A stretch of DNA of 64,000 bases from Streptomyces griseiscabiei (GCF_020010925.1 NZ_JAGJBZ010000002.1:1364001-1428000), one strand, 5' to 3'; positions 45,066 through 53,167 are shown, numbered from the stretch's first letter. Made by a program: numbers and translations. The notes: generated from the sequence alone by a model not told the origin.

Positions 45066-45736
45066 TGACCGCCCTCCTCCGCTACCAGGCGGCGCTTCTC
45101 GTCCGCTCCCAGCGCTGGCTGCCGCCCGTCATCCTCTACGCGGCGTTCCTCGCCATCGGTGTGCAGAAGGGGCAGCCGGTGCTCGACTCGCTCGGCTACA
45201 CGGCCGCCGCGCTGCTGCCCGTCTCCGCCTGGCTGATGCGGATCTGTGTCACCAACGAGCCGCCCGCGGCCCGCAGTTGCACGGGCGCGGCGGCCGGTCC
45301 CGGCCGGGCGCACCTGGCCTGCGTCCTGGTCGCGTTCTCGGCGTCGGCGCTCCTCGGCACGGCGGCCACGGTCCTCGTCACGATCATCAGCGCTCCCACC
45401 AGCACGGACCACCAGACCCGGGTGGAGTCGCTCCCTGCGGGCGGCGCCGGCCTGCTGGCCGCGCTCGTCTGCGCCCTCCTCGGCACGGCGGTCGGCGCGC
45501 TCACCAACTGGCCGCTGCTGCGCTCCCGGGGCCGGGCCGTCCCCGCGCTCCTGCTGGGCGCGCTGCTGGCGCTGGTGGTGGCGGGTTCCCCGGCGCGGGC
45601 GGCGGTCACGGCCCTGGTCGACGGCTCCCGGCACGCGACGGTCCCGGTGCCCGTGCTGCCCCTGCTCGCGGCCGGGCTCCTCGCGGCGGCGGCCACGGCC
45701 GTGGCCTGCGCCCTGACGACCCGCCGCTCAGCCTGA
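45065..45736 (+). CDS. ABC transporter membrane subunit
   Basis: A 223-residue hydrophobic protein with about six helices and no recognised domain. It starts in a one-base overlap with the ATPase stop, so it is probably its membrane partner. LGTAVGALTNWPLLRSRGRAVPALLLGALLALVVAGSPA is the best-defined helical pair. Substrate unknown; self-protection or lipid export are possible roles (inference). Its 3' end overlaps the convergent zinc-ribbon gene by nine bases. Confidence 0.75.
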   Translation: MTALLRYQAALLVRSQRWLPPVILYAAFLAIGVQKGQPVLDSLGYTAAALLPVSAWLMRICVTNEPPAARSCTGAAAGPGRAHLACVLVAFSASALLGTAATVLVTIISAPTSTDHQTRVESLPAGGAGLLAALVCALLGTAVGALTNWPLLRSRGRAVPALLLGALLALVVAGSPARAAVTALVDGSRHATVPVPVLPLLAAGLLAAAATAVACALTTRRSA

Positions 45737-45922
45737 ACAGGCGTTCCGCTCCGCCTCCCGCCACTCGCACACCGGGCACAGCGTGATCCCCTTGTGGGAC
45801 TCCGGATACTCGGTGGGCTCCTGGCACAGGACGCACGCGGCGAAGGGCGGGCCGTCGGCGGCGACCTCCGCCGGGGTCGAGGCCGATTCCGTGGTGGTTT
45901 CGGTGCCGCAGTAGTCGCTCAT
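45728..45922 (-). CDS. Small zinc-ribbon-like protein
   Basis: A 64-residue protein with a C-x2-C pair in ACVLCQEPTEYP and a second pair in TLCPVCEWREAERNAC, a typical treble-clef or zinc-ribbon spacing. The N-terminal 30 residues are acidic and disordered. It lies alone between convergent and same-strand genes. The ATG at 45922 is the only start that keeps both pairs near the ends. No partner is evident; small proteins of this type often bind nucleic acid or a larger protein. Confidence 0.65.
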   Translation of the reverse strand: MSDYCGTETTTESASTPAEVAADGPPFAACVLCQEPTEYPESHKGITLCPVCEWREAERNACSG

Positions 45923-45963
45923 AGGTCCAGCGTAGAGCGACGGGGCCGGGGCCGGCCGAGGGC

Positions 45964-46824
45964 TCAGGGCGCCGTCGCCGTGGTGGCCCCGACCAGGTCC
46001 GACACCTTCACGAAGCGGTACCCGCGCGCCCGGAGCACCGGCACGATCTTCCGTACGGCCTTCTCCGTGACCGGGGCGCCACTCCGTGTGCAGTGCATGA
46101 CCACGACCGACCCCGGCCGCACCCCGTCCAGCACCTCCCGCACCACGTCCTCGGCGTCCGTCGCGAACGCGTCCCCGCTCACCACGTCCCACTGCACGGC
46201 CGTCACCCCGGACGCGCTGAGGTTCCGCAGCGCGCGACTGTCGTAGCAGCCGCCGGGGAACCGGAAGTACGGCATCGGGTCCCGCACGCCCGCCTCGTGG
46301 AACACGCGGTACGCCCGCTCCAGATCGGCCCGCATCCGCCCCGGCGCCATCGTCGGCAGGCCGTGGCAGTCCGCGGTGAAGGCGTGGTGGCTGTACGAGT
46401 GGTTCGCGACCTCGAACAGGGGGTCCCGGCCGATCGACCGCGCCTGGATCGGGTACTCCTCGACCCACCGCCCCGTCAGGAACACCGTGGCCGGAACCTT
46501 CAGCTGCCGCAGCGCGGCGATCAGCTCCGGGTTGTCGAAGCGTTCCCCCTCGGCGGCCCGCTCCCCCTGCTCCACGGTCATGTCCGCGTCGAACGTGAGC
46601 GCCACGGTCTTGTCACCACGGCTCCGCAGCCCGTGCTCGAACACGGGGGTCAGCCCGGCCGGGCCCGGTGCGAGCGTGGGCGGCCGTGACGAGGTGACCG
46701 CCGTGGGGCTCGCGCTGGCGTTCACGATGCGCGTCGAGGGCCGCGTGCCGCCGCAGGCGCTGAGGGCGGCGCCGAGCGCGCAGAGCGCGGCCAGCGCGGT
46801 GATTCTTCGTACAGGTCTGATCAC
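45964..46824 (-). CDS. Polysaccharide deacetylase lipoprotein
   Basis: A 286-residue protein of carbohydrate esterase family 4 (NodB fold), which removes acetyl groups from N-acetylated glycans such as peptidoglycan. A lipobox (ALSACGG, Cys24) ends the signal peptide. The catalytic and metal residues are in ALTFDADM (motif 1), NHSYSHHAF (motif 2), FRFPGGCYDSR (motif 3), WDVVSGDAF (motif 4) and VVMHC (motif 5). The GTG at 46824 gives the signal peptide; an in-frame start at 46881 adds 19 polar residues. It acts outside the cell membrane, with likely Zn or Co at the active site. Confidence 0.88.
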   Translation of the reverse strand: MIRPVRRITALAALCALGAALSACGGTRPSTRIVNASASPTAVTSSRPPTLAPGPAGLTPVFEHGLRSRGDKTVALTFDADMTVEQGERAAEGERFDNPELIAALRQLKVPATVFLTGRWVEEYPIQARSIGRDPLFEVANHSYSHHAFTADCHGLPTMAPGRMRADLERAYRVFHEAGVRDPMPYFRFPGGCYDSRALRNLSASGVTAVQWDVVSGDAFATDAEDVVREVLDGVRPGSVVVMHCTRSGAPVTEKAVRKIVPVLRARGYRFVKVSDLVGATTATAP

Positions 46825-46855
46825 CGCATGAACGTACGGCGAGGGGGTCGACGGA

Positions 46856-47116
46856 TTACGGAACGTCCGGCCCGAAGTCACCCGCCTGGGCGATGAAGGG
46901 GGCCCAGGAGGAGGGGGTGAGGGCCAGCGCGGGGCCGGTGGGGCGCGTGGAGTCGCGGACGTGGATGGTGGTGGGGGAGGCGGCGACTTCTACGCAGTCG
47001 TCGCCCTGGGTGCCGCTGTAGGTCGACTTCCGCCAGGGGAGTGCGATCTCTACGCAGTTGTCGCCCTGGGCGCTGCTGTAGGTGCTCTTGCTCCAGGAGA
47101 GTTCGGACCTGGTCAT
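46856..47116 (-). CDS. DUF397 protein with duplicated motif
   Basis: An 86-residue protein of the DUF397 family, the small partner of XRE-DUF5753 regulators in actinobacteria (WhiJ-like or Scr-type pairs). The core motif occurs twice with a 20-residue period: WSKSTYSSAQGDNCVEIA (8-25) and WRKSTYSGTQGDDCVEVA (28-45), then IHVRDSTRPTGPALALTPSSWAPFI. Typical family members have one copy. Its ATG overlaps the stop of the regulator gene by one base. Partners of this kind modulate the regulator's activity; the direct function is not known. Confidence 0.85.
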   Translation of the reverse strand: MTRSELSWSKSTYSSAQGDNCVEIALPWRKSTYSGTQGDDCVEVAASPTTIHVRDSTRPTGPALALTPSSWAPFIAQAGDFGPDVP

Positions 47117-47934
47117 TACGCTCCTCGCATTCGCTCCAGCAGGCTCTCGGAGTCGGCCGGGCTGAGAGCCTGCGAGCGCAGTGTCGCATACCGCTGGTTG
47201 AGCAGGCGTGCCTCTTTCCCGTCGGAGATCAGCCGACCGGTCTGCTGCCCTTCGGAGTACGCGAGTCGGCGCCCGTCCGGCAACTCGACGAGTCGCACGG
47301 AACCGTCGAGACAGGCGTGATGCCTGCTGCTCAGCGGCATGATCTGGACCACCACGTTGCGGAGGCGCATCTGCTCCAGCAGATGGTCGAGCATCGCGCG
47401 CGTGACCTCCGGCCCGCCCAACTCCCGCCGGATAACGGCCTCTTCGATGATGAAACTGAACGATGTGTTGGGGCGCTCGCGGAGCAGCCGCTGCCGATCC
47501 ATGCGAGCCGTCACCTGGGCTTCTAGTTGTTCGTCGGCCAGGGGCGGGATGCTCTCGCCGAACACTGTCCGCACGTACTGCTCCGGCTGCAACAACCCTG
47601 GCACCAACCGGCACTCGTACGTACTCAGGCTGACCGCTTGGCCTTCCAGCTGGGCCCACTTCCTGAACCACGACGCCAACCCCGGCTGTCGCGAAAGATG
47701 TTTCGCCGCCCTCAGCAACGCCCCCGTGTTCCCCAGCACCCGGTCCGCCCGCTCCACGAACACCTCGTCCGCCATCCGCCTCCCCAGCTCGATCGAGGCG
47801 ACCGTATGCACGCTGAACGCCACCAGCGGCGCGAACTGCTCTCTCGTGTAGCCGTGATGCTCTCGCAGCGCCTGTACGAACGCCCCGAACGTCTTCAGAC
47901 TGTCGGACGGGTCCGGCTCCCAGTCGACACTCAC
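47116..47934 (-). CDS. XRE-family regulator with DUF5753 domain
   Basis: A 272-residue protein. An XRE helix-turn-helix lies at about 14-70 (FGAFVQALREHHGYTREQFAPLVAFSVHTVASIELGRR), followed by the DUF5753 domain (LEGQAVSLSTYECRLVPGLLQPEQYVRTVF to MPLSSRHHACLDGSVRLVELPDGRRLAYSEGQQTGRLI). Such regulators are paired with DUF397 proteins and are abundant in Streptomyces, where some control development or antibiotic production. It is the first gene of the pair. GTG start. Confidence 0.88.
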   Translation of the reverse strand: MSVDWEPDPSDSLKTFGAFVQALREHHGYTREQFAPLVAFSVHTVASIELGRRMADEVFVERADRVLGNTGALLRAAKHLSRQPGLASWFRKWAQLEGQAVSLSTYECRLVPGLLQPEQYVRTVFGESIPPLADEQLEAQVTARMDRQRLLRERPNTSFSFIIEEAVIRRELGGPEVTRAMLDHLLEQMRLRNVVVQIMPLSSRHHACLDGSVRLVELPDGRRLAYSEGQQTGRLISDGKEARLLNQRYATLRSQALSPADSESLLERMRGA

Positions 47935-48017
47935 GCTCGGCCACCTCCAGATGAGTCGGATCTCCCCACGATCAACTCACCCAGAGTCACGAATGGTTAC
48001 GCGTACTGTCCATCGAA

Positions 48018-48050
48018 CGCACGTGTACGGCGCCGGGCCGTACACGTGCG
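48018..48050 (-). terminator. Terminator of the PhoX-like gene
   Basis: A perfect 14-base stem (CGCACGTGTACGGC with GCCGTACACGTGCG) with a five-base loop begins 14 bases after the stop of the PhoX-like gene on the minus strand. Confidence 0.75.
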
Positions 48051-48063
48051 TGCGTGGTGTCCG

Positions 48064-49440
48064 TCAGGTGCGACGCCAGGGCCCCGTCACCGCGAACGTC
48101 GTACCGGGGGTGTAGCAGTTGACGTACATCGTCTCGCCGTCGGGGGAGAAGGTGACGCCCGCGAACTCGCCCCATTCGGGTTCCTCGGCGGTGCCGATGT
48201 TCTGGGCGTTGCGGGCCATGGCGTAGACGTCGCCCTTGCGGCTGACGCCGTAGACGTGCTGGGCGCCGTTGCCGTCCTCGCAGACCATGAGGCCGCCGGA
48301 GGGGGCGAGGCAGATGTTGTCGGGGGATTCGCCGGGGAGTTGGAGGTCGGTGTCGGGGCCGAAGGCGATGACCAGGGTGAGGGTGCGGTGGTCGGGGTCG
48401 TAGCGCCAGATCTGGCCGTAGTGGTCGGCGGCGGAGCCGTCCGCGCTGCGGGCGAAGGAGGAGACGAAGTAGACGCACCGGCCGCCCCAGTAGCAGCCTT
48501 CGAGCTTCTGCGCGTGGGTGATGCCGCCGGGGCCGAAGTCCTGGTGCCGGATGGCGGTCCGGGCGGCGAGGGGGTCGGGGACGTCGACCCATTCGATGCC
48601 GTCGAAGCAGGCGCCGGGGTCCTGGATGGGGGAGAGGTCGGGGACGCCGGGGACGCGCATCGCCTGGAGGCGGCCACCCGCGCGCAGTGAACCGAGGCCG
48701 CCCTTGGGCTTGTCGGGGAGGAAGCGGTAGAAGAGGCCGAAGGGCTTCTCGAAGGCGTCCTCGGTCTCGTAGACGACCCCTCGCTTCGGGTCGACCGCGA
48801 TCGCCTCGTGCTGGAAGCGGCCCATCGCGGTGAGGGGGACGGCGCCCGAGCGGTGCGGGTCGGCGGCGTCGACCTCGAAGATGAAACCGTGGTCCTTGGT
48901 GTAGCCGTTGGTGCCTGCCTTGTCCTCGGTCTCCTCGCAGGTCAGCCAGGTGCCCCAAGGGGTGGGCCCGCCCGCGCAGTTGACCGCGGTGCCGGCGATG
49001 GCGACGCGCTCGGAGAGGACCTTGCCGCGGGCGTCGAGCGTCAGCGACGTACAGCCGCCCTTGCCCATCGGGTCGTAGGTGAGGCCCTCGATCGTGGGGA
49101 CCGGGATACGGCCGTTGTGGCGGTTCTCGTGGTTGCGGACGAGGTGGACGCGTCCGTGGCGGCCGGGGAAGGCGGACATGCCGTCGTGGTTGCTGGGGAC
49201 CGGGCCCTCGCCCGAGCGGAGGGGATCGCCCTCGCGGGAGAGGACGCGATAGCGGAAACCTTTCGGCAGGTCGAGCAGGCCGTTCGGGTCGGGGAGGAGG
49301 GGGCCGTAGCCCCCGGAGTGGCCGAGAGGGCTCTGCGCGGACGACGTGCCCGCGAAGAGTTCGGACAGGGTTCCGGTGAACGCGATGCCTGCGATACCCG
49401 CGCCCGAGCGGGCGAGGGCCTGACGGCGGGTCACTGACAT
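48064..49440 (-). CDS. Tat-exported PhoX-like (DUF839) protein
   Basis: A 458-residue protein of the PhoX/DUF839 beta-propeller family, which includes secreted alkaline phosphatases with Ca and Fe cofactors. The N terminus SVTRRQALARSGAGIAGIAFTG is a twin-arginine signal. GFRYRVLSREGDPL, NHDGMSAFPG, LVRNHENR, GGCTSLTLDARG, GTWLTCEET, DHGFIFEVD and FQHEAIAVDPKRG are family landmarks. The ATG at 49440 has AGGAAGG upstream; a GTG/ATG at 49491 would precede the signal with 17 extra residues. It probably acts outside the cell, but phosphatase activity is not certain for all members. Confidence 0.85.
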   Translation of the reverse strand: MSVTRRQALARSGAGIAGIAFTGTLSELFAGTSSAQSPLGHSGGYGPLLPDPNGLLDLPKGFRYRVLSREGDPLRSGEGPVPSNHDGMSAFPGRHGRVHLVRNHENRHNGRIPVPTIEGLTYDPMGKGGCTSLTLDARGKVLSERVAIAGTAVNCAGGPTPWGTWLTCEETEDKAGTNGYTKDHGFIFEVDAADPHRSGAVPLTAMGRFQHEAIAVDPKRGVVYETEDAFEKPFGLFYRFLPDKPKGGLGSLRAGGRLQAMRVPGVPDLSPIQDPGACFDGIEWVDVPDPLAARTAIRHQDFGPGGITHAQKLEGCYWGGRCVYFVSSFARSADGSAADHYGQIWRYDPDHRTLTLVIAFGPDTDLQLPGESPDNICLAPSGGLMVCEDGNGAQHVYGVSRKGDVYAMARNAQNIGTAEEPEWGEFAGVTFSPDGETMYVNCYTPGTTFAVTGPWRRT

Positions 49441-49549
49441 GGGGGGACCTTCCTGTTGGCGGACAGGATGTGACCCGCCTGTGTGTATCACGCGGTCAAC
49501 GTCACGTGAACCACGCGCGTAGAGGGACGGGGGAGGAGTCGTGGGGGTG

Positions 49550-50377
49550 TCACTCGGTCGGAGGGGGCGGCGTCGGAGGTGGGGACGAGAGCGGGCGTGG
49601 GGTGTCCGGTGGGGGGCCTGCCTGGGCGCGTTCCAGGAAACGCAGGAGTTCCACCGGGAAGGGGAGCACGAGGGTCGAGTTCTTCTCGGCGGCGACCGCC
49701 ACCACCGTCTGCAGCAGGCGGAGTTGGAGGGCGGAGGGGGTGTCGGCCATCTCCTTGGCCGCCTCCGAGAGCTTTCTCGACGCCTGGAGCTCCGCGTCCG
49801 CGTTGATGATGCGGGCGCGGCGTTCGCGGTCGGCCTCCGCCTGGCGGGCCATGGAGCGTTTCATCGTGTCGGGGAGGGACACGTCCTTGATCTCCACCCG
49901 GTCGATGGTGACGCCCCACTCCACGGCGGGGCTGTCGATCATCAGCTCCAGGCCCTGGTTGAGCTTCTCGCGGTTGGAGAGGAGGTCGTCCAGATCGCTC
50001 TTGCCGATGATCGAGCGCAGGGAGGTCTGGGCCATCTGGGAGACCGCGAAGCGGTAGTCCTGGACCTGGACGAGCGCGTTCGCCGCGTCCACGACCTTGA
50101 AGTAGACGACCGCGTCGACACGGACGGTGACGTTGTCGCGGGTGATGCCCTCCTGGGCCGGGACCGGCATCGTCACGATCTGCATATTGACCTTGTGGAT
50201 GCGGTCGATACCGGGGACGACCATGGTGAAGCCCGGGATTCTGGGGTCGCCGCGCAGACGGCCGAGACGGAAGACCACGCCCCGTTCGTACTGTTTGACC
50301 ACTCGGGCGGCGGCCGCGACATAGACGACGGCGGCGGAGCCGACCGCCGCGGCGGCGATGAGCAGGGATTCCAGCAT
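49550..50377 (-). CDS. SPFH/Band 7 protein (slipin-like)
   Basis: A 275-residue membrane-associated protein of the stomatin/slipin type. One N-terminal hydrophobic segment (about 4-24) is followed by the SPFH domain (QYERGVVFRLGRLRGDPRIPGFTMVVPGIDRIHKVNMQI, VRVDAVVYFKVVDAANALVQV) and a coiled coil (SMARQAEADRERRARIINADAELQASRKLSEAAKEM). The C-terminal 25 residues are Pro-rich. Slipins form oligomers that organise membrane microdomains, often with an NfeD partner; no NfeD gene is adjacent. Confidence 0.88.
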   Translation of the reverse strand: MLESLLIAAAAVGSAAVVYVAAAARVVKQYERGVVFRLGRLRGDPRIPGFTMVVPGIDRIHKVNMQIVTMPVPAQEGITRDNVTVRVDAVVYFKVVDAANALVQVQDYRFAVSQMAQTSLRSIIGKSDLDDLLSNREKLNQGLELMIDSPAVEWGVTIDRVEIKDVSLPDTMKRSMARQAEADRERRARIINADAELQASRKLSEAAKEMADTPSALQLRLLQTVVAVAAEKNSTLVLPFPVELLRFLERAQAGPPPDTPRPLSSPPPTPPPPTE

Positions 50378-50452
50378 GACGACCCCCTTGAGTCGCCCCG
50401 TATCCGTGGGATTACCACGATATGTCGGGGGCGAGGGAGAAGGGAAAACGGG

Positions 50453-50479
50453 GGCGCCCCGGCCCGGGGCCGGGGCGCC
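50453..50479 (-). terminator. Terminator of the SulP operon
   Basis: GGCGCCCCGGCC and GGCCGGGGCGCC pair perfectly over 12 bases with a three-base loop, 16 bases after the SulP stop. On the minus strand a CGTTTTCCC tail follows. Confidence 0.8.
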
Positions 50480-50495
50480 TTGCGGTGCGGCCGGG

Positions 50496-52007
50496 TCAGG
50501 ACCTCGCCGACGTCACCTTCTCCGGTTCCGGGACCGTCATACGGACCGGTTCCGTGCCGGTCGTGCTGTGCCGGGACGCCCAGTTCTCCAGGGCGGTGCG
50601 GCAGGCGTGGTCCAGGTGGTGGAGACCGGTCAGATGCAGCTCCACGGGACGGTCCTGGGGGAGGGATTCGAGGTTGTCGAGGATCTTCGGGAGACGGAGG
50701 AAGGTCGCGTTGCCGGACAGGTAGGCCTGGACGGGGCCCGCGCCCTTGTCGATGACCTCCAGCTTGATGTGCGAGGCCTCCCAGGCGGTCTTGGCCACGG
50801 AGAGGGCCAGACCGATCAGTACGCCCTCGAACATGTTGACCGCGACGATCGCGACGGCCGTGGCCACCAGGATCAGCGCCTCGCCCCGGTGACCGCGCCA
50901 CAGGGAGACGACCTCCCGGAACGGGATCAGCTTCCAGCCCGCGTGGACGAGGATGCCGGCCAGGGCGGGCAGCGGTATCAGGGCCAGGGCGCCCGGCAGC
51001 AGGGCCACGAAGAGCAGCAGCCAGACGCCGTGCAGGACCCGGGACGCCTTCGTCCTCGCGCCCGCCTGGAGATTGGCGGAGCTGCGGACGATCACCGCGG
51101 TCATCGGCAGGGCGCCCAGCAGCCCGCACACCGTGTTGCCGGCGCCCTGGGCCATCAGCTCCTTGTCGTACTCGGTGCGCGGACCGTCGTGCATCCGGTC
51201 CACGGCCGCCGCGCTGAACAGGCTCTCGGCGGAGGCGATGAGGGTGAAGGCGAGGATCGTGCCGAGGATCGCCACGTCCGCGAGCTGCCCGAAGGCGCTC
51301 AGGCCGGGCGGCTGGATCACGTCCAGCAGGCCCTTCACCTCGACGTTCGCCACCGGGAGGCTGAAGGCGAGGGTGGCGAGGGTGGCCAGCAGGACCGCGG
51401 CGAGCGCGCCGGGGACCAGCTGGACCTTCTTCGGCAGCCGCTTCCACAGCACCAGCACGGCGATGGTGCCCGCGCCGATCGCCAGCGAGGCCAGCGCGGC
51501 GGTGGAGCCGAGTGCGGCGGTGACGGCGCCGGGCAGGCCCGCGATCTTGCCGAGGCCGGAGGCGGGGGCCTTCAGGCCCGCCGCCGCGTAGAGCTGGCCG
51601 GCGATGATCACGAGGCCGATGCCGGCGAGCATGCCCTCGACGACGGAGACGGATATCGCGCGGAACCAGCGGCCCAGCTTCAGCGCGCCCATGGCGAGTT
51701 GGAGCAGACCGGCGGCGAGCACGATCACCCCGAGGGCGGGCAGCCCGAACTGGCGCACCGCCTCGAAGACGAGGACGGTCAGCCCGGCCGCCGGGCCGGA
51801 GACCTGGAGGCTGCTGCCGGGCATCAGTCCGGCGACGAGTCCGCCCACGATGCCGGTGACCAGGCCGAGTTCGGCCGGTACCCCGGAGGCGACGGCGACA
51901 CCGACGCACAGCGGGAGGGCGACCAGGAACACGACGAGCGAGGCGCCGAAGTCCTGCCGCAGATGAGGGAACCGCGCGGGGCGGGCGGATGAGGGTATGG
52001 AGTTCAT
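50496..52007 (-). CDS. SulP-family anion transporter
   Basis: A 503-residue SLC26/SulP transporter with about 12 helices, then a STAS-like C-terminal region (from about 425) ending in HLTGLHHLDHACRTALENWASRH. QVSGPAAGLTVLVFEAV and SVVEGMLAGIGLVIIAGQLYAAAG are typical of the transmembrane core. The ATG at 52007 gives the usual start (MNSIPSSARPARFPHLRQDFGASLVVFLVALPLCVG); a GTG at 52031 lies in a GTGA overlap with the upstream carbonic anhydrase stop and would add eight residues, so either may be used. Coupling to carbonic anhydrase argues for bicarbonate transport. Confidence 0.9.
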   Translation of the reverse strand: MNSIPSSARPARFPHLRQDFGASLVVFLVALPLCVGVAVASGVPAELGLVTGIVGGLVAGLMPGSSLQVSGPAAGLTVLVFEAVRQFGLPALGVIVLAAGLLQLAMGALKLGRWFRAISVSVVEGMLAGIGLVIIAGQLYAAAGLKAPASGLGKIAGLPGAVTAALGSTAALASLAIGAGTIAVLVLWKRLPKKVQLVPGALAAVLLATLATLAFSLPVANVEVKGLLDVIQPPGLSAFGQLADVAILGTILAFTLIASAESLFSAAAVDRMHDGPRTEYDKELMAQGAGNTVCGLLGALPMTAVIVRSSANLQAGARTKASRVLHGVWLLLFVALLPGALALIPLPALAGILVHAGWKLIPFREVVSLWRGHRGEALILVATAVAIVAVNMFEGVLIGLALSVAKTAWEASHIKLEVIDKGAGPVQAYLSGNATFLRLPKILDNLESLPQDRPVELHLTGLHHLDHACRTALENWASRHSTTGTEPVRMTVPEPEKVTSARS

Positions 52008-52027
52008 CTCGGGTACCTGGCCGCCGC

Positions 52028-52606
52028 TCACAGGGTCTCGAACGCGTCGGTGGCCGCGCGGTGTTCGCGCACGGCACCGGTGTGGACCTCGTAGTACCAG
52101 CCGCGCAGCCGCAGCCGGCCGTCCGCGAGGCGCTTCTCCACGCACGGGTAGGAGCGCAGCCGCAGCAACTGGCTGAGGACGTGGTTCTGGACGCCGTCGG
52201 CGACCGTCGGATCCTCCACCGCCCCTTCCGGGCGGGGCGTCGCGTGGGTCAGCCAGTCGCGTACGGCCGGTACGGCGTCCAGGTCGTCGCCGCGCACCAG
52301 GGCGCCGACGGCGCCGCAGTGCGAGTGTCCGCAGACCACGATGTCGGTGACGCCGAGGACCTCCACGGCGTACTCGATGGTGGCCGTCTCACCGGTGGGG
52401 CGGTCGGGGGCGTACGGCGGGACGATGTTGCCGGCGGTGCGCAGTTCGAACAGCTCGCCGGGGCGGGCGCCCGTGATCAGGGCCGGGACGACCCGTGAGT
52501 CGGAGCAGGTGATGAACAGGACTTCCGGGGACTGGCCTTCGGCCAGCCTGGCGAACTCCTCAGGGCGCTGTCCGAACGTACGGGCGTTGTCGATGAGGGG
52601 CTGCAT
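52028..52606 (-). CDS. Beta-class carbonic anhydrase
   Basis: A 192-residue enzyme interconverting carbon dioxide and bicarbonate. Zinc ligands are Cys34 (in FITCSDSR), His95 and Cys98 (in CGHSHCGA); the Asp36-Arg38 dyad is present, as are the RTAGNIVPPY and DPTVADGVQNHV segments. It is upstream of and coupled to the SulP gene on the same strand, which suggests combined bicarbonate uptake and CO2 hydration. The ATG at 52606 is supported by a GGAGGAG site in the leader. Confidence 0.92.
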   Translation of the reverse strand: MQPLIDNARTFGQRPEEFARLAEGQSPEVLFITCSDSRVVPALITGARPGELFELRTAGNIVPPYAPDRPTGETATIEYAVEVLGVTDIVVCGHSHCGAVGALVRGDDLDAVPAVRDWLTHATPRPEGAVEDPTVADGVQNHVLSQLLRLRSYPCVEKRLADGRLRLRGWYYEVHTGAVREHRAATDAFETL

Positions 52607-52686
52607 GATGTGGTGACTCCTCCTGGCGCGCCTCGATGGCGCGTCGGGCTTGCACGACAGATGTGGGGGGACAGGCGCTCCGCGGC

Positions 52687-52962
52687 TCAGCGGCGGAAGG
52701 CCTGCGGCACGGCCGGGGTGGGGGCCGTGCGGGATCTCGATCTCCCGTGGTGCGGGGTCGAGGGCCGTTCGGGTCGGCTCGCGCTCGCCGGGTTCTCCCC
52801 CAGCGGCGGATACGCGGGCCTGTTTCCGGGCTCGGCTTTGGCCATGACGTGACCAGACGTGTGCGCGAATGCGAAGAGAGCCGTGGGAGTGAAGAACATG
52901 TGGACGAACGGGATGGTGATCCGTGACGAAGCGCCGACAGCGGTTGGCGTGCTGCGCAACAT
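52687..52962 (-). CDS. Possible small ORF of unknown function
   Basis: A 91-codon frame with a strong GAGGAGG ribosome site three bases before its ATG. The first 50 residues (MLRSTPTAVGASSRITIPFV, then a Phe-rich HMFFTPTALFAFAH stretch) could be a short hydrophobic segment; the rest is Pro/Arg/Ser-rich and looks like translated intergenic sequence. No family is recognised. It may be a real short gene with a mis-called 3' end, or chance. Confidence 0.25.
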   Translation of the reverse strand: MLRSTPTAVGASSRITIPFVHMFFTPTALFAFAHTSGHVMAKAEPGNRPAYPPLGENPASASRPERPSTPHHGRSRSRTAPTPAVPQAFRR

Positions 52963-53018
52963 GAGCCTCCTCGCTGCCAGTTCTCGGTGTCTCCCACGCG
53001 ACGACACCTGCTCGACTT

Positions 53019-53051
53019 GGTCAACTGCTGGTCAACCACTGGTCAAGAAAC
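53019..53051. repeat. Three 11-base direct repeats
   Basis: Units beginning GGTCAAC, GGTCAAC and GGTCAAG start at 53019, 53030 and 53041, so the period is exactly 11 bases, one helical turn. On the minus strand they read TTGACC. This architecture is typical of arrays bound by response regulators such as PhoP, although the sequence departs from the PHO box. Confidence 0.65.
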
Positions 53052-53053
53052 AC

Positions 53054-53085
53054 GTTAACCCTGCAAAGTTGTTTGCAGGGTTAAC
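53054..53085. terminator. 14-base perfect hairpin
   Basis: GTTAACCCTGCAAA and TTTGCAGGGTTAAC pair perfectly with a four-base loop GTTG. It lies 83-114 bases beyond the AFG1-like stop on the minus strand, so it may terminate that gene. Its AT-rich arms and proximity to the 11-base repeats also allow an operator role. Confidence 0.6.
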
Positions 53086-53167
53086 TTAACGTTGCGAGCT
53101 GAAGAGAGCCTGAAAAGAGCAGGAGGGGTGGCCGGAAACCCACCTTGACCTGGGCCGTTCGGGGCTG

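Larger units (their letters stand above)
52607..53167. other. 561-base region upstream of the carbonic anhydrase operon
   Basis: From 52850 onward this gap is AT-rich for the genome. It holds one low-confidence small ORF on the minus strand, three 11-base direct repeats (53019-53051) and a large perfect hairpin (53054-53085). Promoters for the carbonic anhydrase operon must lie here. Confidence 0.6.

Noticed and set aside
53019..53051. PHO box reading of the 11-base repeats
   Set aside because: Spacing fits PhoP direct repeats but the unit GGTCAAC lacks the usual GTTCACC core, so only the architecture is reported.
52859..53089. 76-codon plus-strand ORF in the gap upstream of carbonic anhydrase
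   Set aside because: It contains the 11-base repeats and the hairpin, overlaps a better supported minus-strand frame and has no ribosome site.
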